From positions 1-7,356 of the forward strand of contig JAGNNG010000085.1 of NCBI GenBank assembly GCA_017990795.1: a stretch of 7,356 bases of DNA. Direction: 5' to 3'. The notes beneath the pieces were generated by a model. That model searched no databases and was not told where the DNA came from. It worked only from the letters and a program-made list of their open reading frames with translations. Source of the DNA: Deltaproteobacteria bacterium. GTDB lineage: Bacteria; Myxococcota_A; Polyangia; Palsa-1104; JAEUJZ01. The number at the start of each line of letters is the position of its first letter. Positions within the stretch are counted from its first letter, which is position 1. Of this stretch, positions 1-5,709 are shown in pieces. The translations under genes and the position numbers were made by a program.

Positions 1-594
1 GCCATCTTGTCTCGCGCTCCCATTGTGCAGACGGCGCATCAGGTGCTGCCGCACGCGACCGAGCAAGAGCGGCGCATCGTTCTGGGCGCGGTGCTCGACT
101 TTGGCGGCAAGCACGTCGCGGCCTACACCACCCATCTTAACTACCGAATGACCCACGGCATCGAGCGTGAGGATCAAGTCGAAGCCGTCGATCAGTTCGT
201 GCGTAGCTGGGGCGCCTCGGTGGCTCCGACGGCGGCGTTGACACTGCTGATGGGGGATTTTAACGCGACTCCCGATAGCGACGAAATTCGCTTTCTGCGC
301 GGTCTACACACGCTGCGCGGGCGTCGCACCTACTATCAAGACGCGTGGCTGGTCCACAGCGATCGCGAGCGCGATGCTGGGCTTACGTGGTCCCGTCGCA
401 ATCCCTACACTCAGCGCTTACGCTTTTTGCAGACGGATCGGCGGCTTGACTACATCTTTGCGTCGGCCCCGGCGCGCGATGGTCGCGGCCTGGTTCATTC
501 TTGCCGCGTGGTTCTCGATGAAGGCGACGCCGATGGCGTCTTTCCGTCCGATCATTTCGGCGTCTTCGCCGAGCTGCAGCTACTGCCCCTTTAG
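1..594 (+). CDS. Endonuclease/exonuclease/phosphatase (EEP) fold protein, 5'-truncated by the window edge
   Basis: The frame is open from base 1 (codons Ala-Ile-Leu-Ser-Arg-Ala-Pro-Ile), and this reads as the internal 'ILSRxPI' strand of EEP enzymes. The TTG at base 7 is therefore not the real start, and the N-terminal part lies outside the window. Visible hallmarks, numbered from base 1, are THLN at residues 44-47, GDFN at 85-88 (metal and phosphate binding), LDYIF at 149-153, and the C-terminal SDH at 183-185 carrying the catalytic histidine. The family cleaves phosphodiester bonds in a metal-dependent way in nucleic acids, phospholipids or small phosphoesters. The sequence does not show which substrate applies here. 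The protein ends normally 12 residues after SDH. The next gene is on the same strand but about 150 bases away, so I do not infer an operon. The fold is nearly certain; the substrate is unknown. Confidence 0.9.
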   Translation, partial: AILSRAPIVQTAHQVLPHATEQERRIVLGAVLDFGGKHVAAYTTHLNYRMTHGIEREDQVEAVDQFVRSWGASVAPTAALTLLMGDFNATPDSDEIRFLRGLHTLRGRRTYYQDAWLVHSDRERDAGLTWSRRNPYTQRLRFLQTDRRLDYIFASAPARDGRGLVHSCRVVLDEGDADGVFPSDHFGVFAELQLLPL

Positions 595-745
595 TCCATC
601 AGTCTGGCTAGTTGGCCGGCGTCTTGCGGCTGTTTAGATGCGCCGGTTTGGCGGCGGCTTGCGAGGCAGAGGATGGATACGGTACCGTTTCACCATGTCA
701 GCAAAAGCGAGCACCGCACCCACTTCCCAGGGCTTTGGCACCGGG

Positions 746-2149
746 ATGAGTGGGCGCAGGGCCTTTCGGTATCTGGGCGCATGGCTGTGGTTTTGCGTCT
801 GTTTGTTCGGTGCCGGGGTGCCAGGAGCCCAGGCGGCCTCAGTCGCCAAGTCTTCGACCGTGGCGGTGATGCCTTTTCGCGATCTAGCGGGCGGCACCAA
901 GTTCATCGGCGAAGCCATCCGCGAGACCGTCACCAACGATCTCAAAGAGCTAGGCGGACTGCGGCTGGTCGAGCGCGGTAATCTGGACCGCGTCCTCGCC
1001 GAGCAGAACCTGCAGGTGCATCGTCAGGATGTCGATGTGGCCGCTGTGGTTCGTGTCGGCAAGATCCTGGGCGCGCAGCTGATCGTCATTGGCGCGTATC
1101 AAAAGTTTTCGCCGCAAGTGCGACTGACCGCGCGCTTTATTAAGGTCGAGACCAGCGAAGTGGTGGGCTCTGCCAAAGTAGACGGCAGTACTGGCGAGCT
1201 GCTGCGGCTGCAGGATCGAGTGACGGTCGCGCTGCTGCGCTCGGTGGGCCTGCATTTGCAAGCCAAGAAGTTTGAGACCGACAACGAGAAGCGCCCCGAT
1301 CTGCAGAGCTTAAAGACGCTGGAGCTCTACGGCCAGGCAGTCACCGCCACCGACGACAATATGCGCCGCGATCTGCTGGCAGCTGTGGTGCTGGAAGACA
1401 AGAGCTTCAGCTACGCCGTCAAGGACCTGGCCGAGCTGGAGAAGCGGCTGAAGAAGTATCAGTCGGTTCAGGATCAGGTCGTTGCCGCTGACATGGAAAA
1501 GCTGCGGGCGCAGCTGCGCACCGAGACCGATCGCGAGAAGCTGGCGGCGCTGACTATGCAGCTTCTGATGAAGCTGCAGGCGGCGCGACGCTACCGCGAG
1601 CTAGCCAAAGAGGCGCGAATCTTTCTGGATGGCATCCCGATGGGGGCTTCGTTGGGGGTGTATGGCGACGGTATCGGCTCGCTGCTGGTGTCGGCTGATG
1701 CCTTTTTGAAGGACGACGATGCTGTGCTACGCGATGGCGAGAAGTTTCTGCAGCGCTCGGTGGGCGGCAACATATTTCAGGCGATGAAGATGCAGATGGA
1801 GTCGGCCATCGATCGCAAGCGTAAGGTGGAGACCGGTGCCGAAGCCGCGCGCAAAGCAGTGGCCGAGCTGAATAACGACGTGCGCTGGAACCTCTACGTG
1901 GTTGGCGCGCAGTATCAAGCGCATCAGCAGTTTCCGGCGGCGCAGCGCCTGCTGAAAGCCGCACTGCAAGTGGGGGGGCGTACCTCTAGCGAGGAGAATG
2001 ATGCCTATCGCTTGCTGGCCCTGGTCGATCTGCAGATGGGGGACTGGGCGTCGCTGCGCACTGACCTGGCCAGCTGGGCCAAGGTCAACGAAGCCGCTGC
2101 CAAAGAGTTTGAGAAGTCCTACGCAATGATGATTCCGGTGGACGGGTAG
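746..2149 (+). CDS. Exported CsgG/LpoB-like domain protein with helical TPR-like C-terminal region
   Basis: The frame is open from an ATG at 638, with further ATGs at 695 and 746. I chose 746 because it puts a classic signal peptide at the N-terminus: basic MSGRRAFR, a hydrophobic core rich in W, L, F, C and V, then PGAQA with cleavage near residue 30. None of the three starts has a strong ribosome binding site, so the longer 503-residue version remains possible. Residues 38-170 resemble the CsgG/HfaB/LpoB periplasmic domain: VAVMPFRDL, then IGEAIRETVTNDL, the diagnostic LVERGNLDRVLAEQNL, and GAQLIVIGAYQ. Residues 185-235 and 410-467 look like degenerate TPR helices (LELYGQAVTATDD; AAQRLLKAAL; LLALVDLQMGDW). 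I see no lipobox, unlike true CsgG. CsgG relatives form secretion pores or activate envelope enzymes; the role here is unknown. It is probably co-transcribed with the following gene. Confidence 0.8.
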   Translation: MSGRRAFRYLGAWLWFCVCLFGAGVPGAQAASVAKSSTVAVMPFRDLAGGTKFIGEAIRETVTNDLKELGGLRLVERGNLDRVLAEQNLQVHRQDVDVAAVVRVGKILGAQLIVIGAYQKFSPQVRLTARFIKVETSEVVGSAKVDGSTGELLRLQDRVTVALLRSVGLHLQAKKFETDNEKRPDLQSLKTLELYGQAVTATDDNMRRDLLAAVVLEDKSFSYAVKDLAELEKRLKKYQSVQDQVVAADMEKLRAQLRTETDREKLAALTMQLLMKLQAARRYRELAKEARIFLDGIPMGASLGVYGDGIGSLLVSADAFLKDDDAVLRDGEKFLQRSVGGNIFQAMKMQMESAIDRKRKVETGAEAARKAVAELNNDVRWNLYVVGAQYQAHQQFPAAQRLLKAALQVGGRTSSEENDAYRLLALVDLQMGDWASLRTDLASWAKVNEAAAKEFEKSYAMMIPVDG

Positions 2150-2152
2150 GGG
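2148..2152 (+). promoter_or_regulatory. Ribosome binding site AGGGG that decides the downstream start
   Basis: AGGGG overlaps the stop codon (TAG, 2147-2149) of the CsgG-like gene. It lies 7 bases before the ATG at 2160 but only 1 base before the ATG at 2154. The spacing favours 2160 as the start and suggests translational coupling with the upstream gene. Confidence 0.5.
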
Positions 2153-2159
2153 CATGCCG

Positions 2160-3173
2160 ATGCGTAGCTTTACTATCGCAGTAGGGGTCTTGGGGCTGCT
2201 TGGGAGCGTCGGGATGGGCTCTGTGCAGGCGCGCTCGCAGGTGTCGGCGATGGCCTCGGAGCAGGCACCCACCGAAGCGGAGCGCGACGTCCTAATCGAC
2301 AAGATCGCGCGCGGTGTGGATTACGACGCCAGCGTAGCGCGCTTCAAGGCCTTGTATGAGCAGCGTCAGAGCACCAAGGACGCTGCCCTTCGCGAAGTAG
2401 AAGCCAAGCGCCTTGCCGACCAGCAAGAGCGAGAGCAAGCAGTGCTGCGGGAGCGCTCGCTGGATCACCGCGTGGCGCAGTCGTGCGCGCTTAGCGTGGA
2501 CCCCAAGAGTCCGCCCCCAGGCTTTTATGCTGACAGCGCCACCGGCGACTGGGGCAAGGTGACGCGCAAAGAGACGCAGATCATCAAGGGGCGGACGGCT
2601 TTTGACGACGACCAGACGGTGTACCTGTATACCGTGGAAGGCAGAGCGAAGACCTACGCGCTCTCGAGCAAGCATGTGCAGCAGCCGGACGGCACGCCGC
2701 TAAACGCCAAGGTGGGTGACCTGGTCCTGGTCTGTTATCGCAGCCTGATGCAAGAGGGACACGATGGCTCATTCCCGACCGGCTTTCGTGGGCAGCCGGT
2801 GGGCTCTGGGATAGTCGCTCGGCTTGCGGCGCCGCCGTTGGTGACTCGCAAAAGCCGCTGGAATCCACTGTTTCTCGACGACTCACGTATCCGCATGGCA
2901 ATTGATCAGGTCGAGTGGCGCTATCCCACCGGGCAGCCTGTACTTAGCTACGTGAAGGTCGATCGAGAGCTGGAAAATGGCCGCTTCGCCATGCTCGCCG
3001 ACCGCAGAGAGTTTGTGCTGGAGGTGCCGCCTTCACTCAAGAACCGGGAGCTGCTAAAGCCGCGGGCTCTGGTGTGGCTGATCATGTCCGACCCACGCTT
3101 TGACAAGAGCATCAAGAAGCTGGTCCTGCGTGCCGAAGACATCGAGGCTCACTACGTCGAGCAGGCACCGTAA
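2160..3173 (+). CDS. Exported protein of unknown family, partner of the CsgG-like gene
   Basis: I do not recognise a family. The start at 2160 is preferred over 2154 because of ribosome-binding-site spacing. Residues 1-24 form a signal peptide (MRSF, hydrophobic stretch to GMGSVQA, cleavage after Ala24). Residues 40-105 are highly charged and probably helical, possibly a coiled coil (QEREQAVLRERS). From about residue 109 the protein looks beta-rich, with two stretches of similar shape at 150-195 and 258-312. Each begins with a V-x-x-Y-x-x-V strand and ends in a hydrophobic strand (GDLVLVCYRS and RALVWLIMSD). Cys109 and Cys192 are the only cysteines in the mature part and could form a disulphide. 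The start lies 10 bases after the previous stop, so the two genes are very likely one transcript and act together in the periplasm or at the outer membrane. That it is a real gene is secure; its function is not. Confidence 0.8.
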   Translation: MRSFTIAVGVLGLLGSVGMGSVQARSQVSAMASEQAPTEAERDVLIDKIARGVDYDASVARFKALYEQRQSTKDAALREVEAKRLADQQEREQAVLRERSLDHRVAQSCALSVDPKSPPPGFYADSATGDWGKVTRKETQIIKGRTAFDDDQTVYLYTVEGRAKTYALSSKHVQQPDGTPLNAKVGDLVLVCYRSLMQEGHDGSFPTGFRGQPVGSGIVARLAAPPLVTRKSRWNPLFLDDSRIRMAIDQVEWRYPTGQPVLSYVKVDRELENGRFAMLADRREFVLEVPPSLKNRELLKPRALVWLIMSDPRFDKSIKKLVLRAEDIEAHYVEQAP

Positions 3174-3177
3174 ACTT

Positions 3178-3219
3178 GGAGTCTTTCCGGGCCTTACTCC
3201 TGACCGGCGCATCTTTTTT
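3178..3219 (+). terminator. Weak candidate terminator after the CsgG-like operon
   Basis: GGAGT (3178-3182) can pair with ACTCC (3196-3200), and a run of six T follows at 3214-3219. The 13-base gap between stem and T run is too long for a textbook intrinsic terminator, so this is tentative. Its position just after the stop codon at 3173 and before the tRNA promoter is suitable. Confidence 0.22.
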
Positions 3220-3231
3220 CTAATTTCTGGC

Positions 3232-3260
3232 TTGTACCTCATCCGAGGCATAGATAGACT
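3232..3260 (+). promoter_or_regulatory. Probable sigma70-type promoter of tRNA-Thr
   Basis: TTGTAC (3232-3237) is separated by exactly 17 bases from TAGACT (3255-3260). The GC-rich stretch GCGCCG follows directly, a discriminator type common at stable-RNA promoters under stringent control. A start near 3267 would leave a leader of only a few bases before the tRNA at 3273. The -35 match is partial (TTG only) and an alternative -10 (TAGATA, 3251-3256) exists. Confidence 0.45.
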
Positions 3261-3272
3261 GCGCCGTGACTG

Positions 3273-3344
<72 letters not shown>

Positions 3345-3352
3345 CTGCAGTA

Positions 3353-3392
3353 CATCCGCCTCGGCTGTCCAACGAGGTCTTGCAGGCGGATG
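3353..3392. repeat. Inverted repeat with 9-base perfect arms just after the tRNA
   Basis: CATCCGCCT (3353-3361) is the exact reverse complement of AGGCGGATG (3384-3392). A second pair, CCTCG (3359-3363) with CGAGG (3373-3377), overlaps the arm and gives an alternative nested stem. It begins 8 bases after the tRNA. It could be a trailer structure for tRNA 3' processing, a weak terminator, or part of a small RNA. No T run follows. Confidence 0.5.
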
Positions 3393-3620
3393 GTCCTCAC
3401 GCAGCACTGCTATCACAGGTAGCCAGGCTGCGCGCGAAGCGGGCTTACTGCACCATGCCACGCTGTTCGCGTTTACTCTCGGCGCTGCTCTTGCATCTGC
3501 GCCGTCAGTGCCCAGGTGCTGGCGTTGCAGGCGGCGGTTCCGGTTGCTCGCCAGCTCTACACGGGCCGCAGCGCCGATATCAGCGGTCTACTAGCTGGCA
3601 CCAAGAGCGACGCGAGAGCT

Positions 3621-3683
3621 GCCGCCTCTTCTTTCACCAGTCGGGCAGAGCAGCAGCCAGCTAGCTGGTCGTCAAGAGGCGGC
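3621..3683. repeat. Long inverted repeat with nested stem and inner palindrome
   Basis: GCCGCCTCTT (3621-3630) is the exact reverse complement of AAGAGGCGGC (3674-3683). Inside it, ACCAG (3636-3640) pairs with CTGGT (3665-3669) across a short internal loop, extending the helix. Near the right arm lies a perfect 12-base palindrome CCAGCTAGCTGG (3657-3668), which competes with that inner stem. Such an extended stem fits a structured RNA or a protein-binding site; the function is unknown. Confidence 0.5.
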
Positions 3684-3686
3684 GGG

Positions 3687-3706
3687 GCTTAGCTGCGCAG
3701 CTAGGC
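3687..3706. repeat. Near-perfect 20-base palindrome centred on TAGCTGCGCAGCTA
   Basis: TAGCTGCGCAGCTA (3690-3703) is a perfect 14-base palindrome. It extends through one G-T wobble and two more pairs to 3687-3706. It lies about 30 bases beyond the HU stop codon. It could form a hairpin at the end of the HU transcript, although no T run follows on that strand, or it could be a site for a dimeric DNA-binding protein. Confidence 0.5.
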
Positions 3707-3736
3707 GCTTGCTCGTCGCGTCCGCAGTGTCGCGGT

Positions 3737-4015
3737 TTAGCTAAGGTTGCAGCGGTCTTTCAGCTCTTTACCGGGCTTGAAGCCAGGCACGCGGCGCGCC
3801 GGGATCATGATCTTGTCACCGGTCTGCGGATTGCGGCCCGCGCGCGGCTTAGAGGCCCGCACGCTAAAGGTTCCAAACCCACGCAGATCGATCTTTTCGC
3901 CCGAGGATAGCGCCGTCGAGATCTCGTTAAAGATATCCTCTAGCACCTGCTGCGTCTGGGCTTTGGGAATCTTGTTTTTACTCGCCACCATGTCTACCAA
4001 GTCAGATTTTTTCAT
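3737..4015 (-). CDS. HU/IHF-family DNA-binding protein
   Basis: At 92 residues it matches the usual length of this nucleoid-protein family (about 90). The N-terminal dimerisation helices start MKKSDLVDMVA and continue through VLEDIFNEI. The family signature follows: RGFGTFSVR (45-53), the beta-arm tip AGRNPQTG (59-66) with the DNA-intercalating proline at residue 63, then IPARRVPGFKPGKELK (71-86). HU dimers bend and compact DNA with little sequence specificity and support replication, recombination and gene control. The ATG at 4015 has a good ribosome binding site. The gene stands alone, reads toward the tRNA, and has its own promoter about 190 bases upstream. HU and IHF subunits are not separable with certainty by eye; the isolated locus and lack of IHF-specific features make HU the better label. 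Confidence 0.96.
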   Translation of the reverse strand: MKKSDLVDMVASKNKIPKAQTQQVLEDIFNEISTALSSGEKIDLRGFGTFSVRASKPRAGRNPQTGDKIMIPARRVPGFKPGKELKDRCNLS

Positions 4016-4024
4016 CTTCTAGTT

Positions 4025-4029
4025 CCTCC
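4025..4029 (-). promoter_or_regulatory. Strong ribosome binding site of HU
   Basis: On the minus strand GGAGG (within GGGAGGAA, 4023-4030) lies 9 bases before the ATG at 4015. It is among the clearest Shine-Dalgarno sequences in the window and fits a highly expressed nucleoid protein. Confidence 0.75.
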
Positions 4030-4090
4030 CTGTTGTGATTCATCGGTGCTTCACCAAGCTGCGCGGGCGCGACCACAAACTAGCCCGTGC

Positions 4091-4133
4091 GGCCAGCGGA
4101 CTTCCTTCGGTCGTGCTGATGCGTTAGCTGGCC
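4091..4133 (-). repeat. Inverted repeat in the HU leader
   Basis: GGCCAGC (4091-4097) is the exact reverse complement of GCTGGCC (4127-4133), separated by 29 bases that can form a small inner GAC/GTC stem. If transcription starts near 4193, this hairpin would lie in the 5' untranslated region of HU and could affect mRNA stability or translation. Confidence 0.4.
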
Positions 4134-4199
4134 GGCTCCGAACACTTCAGCCTCGCAGCTACTTCGCTCTCAGACGGGGAATCCGCAGATAGGGTGCGC

Positions 4200-4228
4200 A
4201 TCCTAGTTGGCGCCTCGACGGCGGTCAA
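4200..4228 (-). promoter_or_regulatory. Sigma70-type promoter for HU
   Basis: On the minus strand TTGACC (4223-4228) is separated by exactly 17 bases from TAGGAT (4200-4205). That is five of six matches to the -35 consensus and four of six to the -10 consensus. Transcription would begin near 4193, giving HU a leader of about 175-180 bases. It is the best promoter match I found in the window. Confidence 0.65.
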
Positions 4229-4277
4229 TAGCGAACAAGGCAACTTTTTGCGGCCCGCTTGGCTAGCCGCGAGCGTC

Positions 4278-4321
4278 GGTCGCTACAGCTTTTCGTAAGG
4301 TGCGGAGGAGGTCGCTACGGC
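4278..4321. repeat. Direct repeat GGTCGCTAC(A/G)GC upstream of the HU promoter
   Basis: GGTCGCTACAGC (4278-4289) and GGTCGCTACGGC (4310-4321) match at 11 of 12 positions. They start 32 bases apart, about three helical turns, so they face the same side of the DNA. They lie roughly 50-90 bases upstream of the HU -35 element and just past the stop of the small membrane protein gene. An activator or repressor binding pair is possible; the function is unproven. Confidence 0.4.
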
Positions 4322-4325
4322 GAGA

Positions 4326-4544
4326 CTAGCTGCTAGTGGTACGTCGCTGCCAACGCAGAAGCAGACCTACAAGCGGCGTGATCAGCGTAATGATGGTGAG
4401 GCCAAATAGCAGGAAGGTGACGTCCACGCCAAGCGAGCTGGAGTTCGGATTGTATCCCCACTTGACGGCGAGGATACGTCCGCGCTTGCGTCCAAACAGA
4501 CGGCTGCTGCGGCTTTCGCTCACAGCAGCGCGTGGGTTAGGCAT
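4326..4544 (-). CDS. Small single-span membrane protein following tatP
   Basis: A 72-residue frame begins 21 bases after the tatP stop. I prefer the ATG at 4544; an in-frame TTG at 4556 would add four residues. Neither has a good ribosome binding site, so coupling to tatP translation is likely if the gene is real. The N-terminal part is basic (LFGRKRGR at 16-23), followed by WGYNPNSSSLG (29-39), then a membrane span from about 41 to 63 (FLLFGLTIITLITPLVGLLL) and a basic end (RWQRR). The distinct basic, motif-like and hydrophobic zones look like a real protein rather than a shadow frame. It is far too short to be a DctQ subunit, which has four spans. I do not recognise a family. Its position suggests an accessory role to the TatT-TatP system or the envelope, which is an inference only. 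Confidence 0.6.
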   Translation of the reverse strand: MPNPRAAVSESRSSRLFGRKRGRILAVKWGYNPNSSSLGVDVTFLLFGLTIITLITPLVGLLLRWQRRTTSS

Positions 4545-4565
4545 CGGGGAGGCCAACGGGCAGGC

Positions 4566-5570
4566 TTACTTTAGCCCTGAGCACTGCTTGGCAGCAGCAA
4601 TGGCTTCGTCGAACGTCTCTTTGGGTACGACCTTGCCAGCCAGGATCTTGTAGACGCTCTCGACCGTTTTTTTCCACTCGGCGTCGTCGGTCACCTTGAC
4701 CGTCTGCATACCGTTCGCCTTCATCTTGGTCATCGAGTCGTTTTCCATCTTGGCCGCTTCGGCGCTGATGCCCTTGCCCGACGCCTGGAAGATTTGCTTC
4801 AGCGGTCCCTGCAGCGCTGCTGGCACCTTATCCCAGTCCTTCTTGTTTACGATCGTTGCGCCAGTCAGCGTCGACCAGATCTTGTCGGTCATGTACTTGG
4901 TCTTGCTGTCGGCATGGATGCTCATGACGATCAGCGGCGGGTACAAGATGGTGTCGATCATGCCCGTCTGCAGACTGGGCACCATGTCCGAGCTGCTCAG
5001 CACCACGGTAGAGAAGCCGCCCGCCTTCCACGCCTCGTTGCTGCCCGGATCGCCCGCCCACGAGAACAGCTTGCCGCCTTGCAGCTCTTTCATCGTGGCG
5101 CGTGGCTTGGTCGAGTAAAAGCGCGTAAAGCCGATATCGCTCCAGGTCAGCACGACGAAGCCTTTTTTCTCCAGAGCCGCTTCCAGCTTCGGAGCCATCT
5201 TCTGTAGCACGCAGTCGGCCTGTGCCCGGTTTTCCACCAGCAGCGGCAGGTCTAGCGCCTGCGGCTCCGGGGTGATGTCATGCAGGCCGATGGTGCTTAG
5301 CGCCGCCGCCTGCAGCGTGCCGATACGCATCTTCTTCACCATGTCGCCTTCGTCACCCATGGTGCCGCCCGGAAAGATGCGCAGCTCGACCGTGCCGCCG
5401 CTCTTTTCCTTCCACTGCTGGGCCGCCTCTTTCAGCCGTAGGTGCCAGGGCGAGCCTTGCGGCGCTGCGGTACCAAGCTTGATGACAACATTCTCGCTGT
5501 GTGCGGGCGATGACGCCGCACCCAGCATGAGTAGCGCCGAAAACATCGAAACAAGCGTGGTCTTTTTCAT
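4566..5570 (-). CDS. tatP: TRAP transporter solute-binding protein, DctP/TatP type
   Basis: This is the periplasmic binding protein of a tripartite ATP-independent transporter. It captures a ligand, often an organic acid, and passes it to a membrane permease. The start at 5570 is chosen because AAGGA precedes it at 5 bases and it opens a signal peptide (MKKTTLVSMFSALLMLGAA, cleavage near PAHS, residue 25); the GTG at 5597 would place extra residues before this. The mature chain begins VVIKLGTAAPQGSPWH, then FPGGTMGDEGDMVKKMRIGTLQAA (66-89), FTRFYSTKP (148-156), and GMIDTILYPP (203-212). At 334 residues it has normal DctP length. The usual 'GxKIRV' strand reads GGKLFSWAGDP (165-175), lacking the arginine that binds carboxylates in classic DctP/SiaP. 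Two cysteines (120, 330) might pair. The upstream tatT neighbour makes the TatP label likely. Confidence 0.92.
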   Translation of the reverse strand: MKKTTLVSMFSALLMLGAASSPAHSENVVIKLGTAAPQGSPWHLRLKEAAQQWKEKSGGTVELRIFPGGTMGDEGDMVKKMRIGTLQAAALSTIGLHDITPEPQALDLPLLVENRAQADCVLQKMAPKLEAALEKKGFVVLTWSDIGFTRFYSTKPRATMKELQGGKLFSWAGDPGSNEAWKAGGFSTVVLSSSDMVPSLQTGMIDTILYPPLIVMSIHADSKTKYMTDKIWSTLTGATIVNKKDWDKVPAALQGPLKQIFQASGKGISAEAAKMENDSMTKMKANGMQTVKVTDDAEWKKTVESVYKILAGKVVPKETFDEAIAAAKQCSGLK

Positions 5571-5575
5571 GGTCA

Positions 5576-5580
5576 TCCTT
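5576..5580 (-). promoter_or_regulatory. Ribosome binding site AAGGA that decides the tatP start
   Basis: On the minus strand AAGGA lies 5 bases before the ATG at 5570. An upstream in-frame ATG at 5576 overlaps it and a GTG at 5597 has no comparable site, so 5570 is the best start. Confidence 0.55.
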
Positions 5581-5619
5581 GAAGTCCACTCCGGCACCGG
5601 GCCGGACGGTAAATTTTTA

Positions 5620-5642
5620 GCTCCGGCGCGTCTGCCGGGAGC
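5620..5642. repeat. GC-rich hairpin upstream of tatP
   Basis: GCTCCGGC (5620-5627) pairs with GCCGGGAGC (5634-5642) with one bulged base and a six-base loop. It lies about 50 bases upstream of the tatP start. On the minus strand it is followed by TAAAAATTT, which is not a terminator-type T run. It may be a processing or regulatory hairpin in the tatT-tatP transcript. Confidence 0.4.
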
Positions 5643-5684
5643 GTGGTTTCACGGTCTGTAAGTGGCGGCCTAGCTTCCCCAAGC

Positions 5685-5709
5685 AAAAAGCCTAGCGGAG
5701 AATGCTCCG
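5685..5709 (-). terminator. Weak hairpin plus T run after tatT
   Basis: On the minus strand CGGAG-CATT-CTCCG (5709 to 5696) is followed six bases later by TTTTT (5689-5685). An outer pair AGCTTC (5672-5677) with GAAGCT (5714-5719) encloses it. The stem is short and the T run displaced, so it would at most give partial termination. That could set the ratio of tatT to tatP mRNA if they share a transcript. Confidence 0.28.

Larger units (their letters stand above)
3345..3736. other. Gene-free region between tRNA-Thr and HU, rich in inverted repeats
   Basis: About 390 bases separate the tRNA end from the HU stop codon (HU reads toward this region). The longest open frame here starts inside the tRNA (3320-3664), lacks a ribosome binding site and has an atypical composition rich in Arg, Ser and Cys, so I do not call it. 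The stretch does contain at least three sizeable inverted repeats, listed separately. No T run that would make any of them a clear terminator of HU was found. Confidence 0.6.
4016..4325 (-). other. HU leader and upstream region (310 bases, no gene)
   Basis: This space between the HU start and the stop of the small membrane protein holds no credible open frame. It contains the HU ribosome binding site, a leader of about 175 bases with an inverted repeat, a sigma70-type promoter at 4200-4228, and a direct repeat at 4278-4321. I found no clear terminator for the tatT-tatP unit, so some read-through into HU is possible. Confidence 0.6.

Noticed and set aside
616..653. Inverted repeat CCGGCG/CGCCGG after the EEP gene as a terminator
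   Set aside because: Only six pairs with a 19-base loop and no T run; probably chance in GC-rich DNA.
1727..2302. Minus-strand 191-residue frame overlapping the CsgG-like gene
   Set aside because: It is antisense to two well-supported genes, lacks recognisable domains and is rich in His, Arg and Leu as expected from reversed GC-rich codons.
3516..3692. Short frame from a GTG, 58 codons, with a fairly protein-like reading (VLALQAAVPVARQLYTG)
   Set aside because: No ribosome binding site, no ATG, and it needs a frameshift to join a hydrophobic stretch just upstream. It could be the remains of an exported protein gene but the support is too thin.
4794..5207. Plus-strand frames across tatP (137 and 140 residues)
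   Set aside because: Antisense shadows of a clear DctP-family gene.
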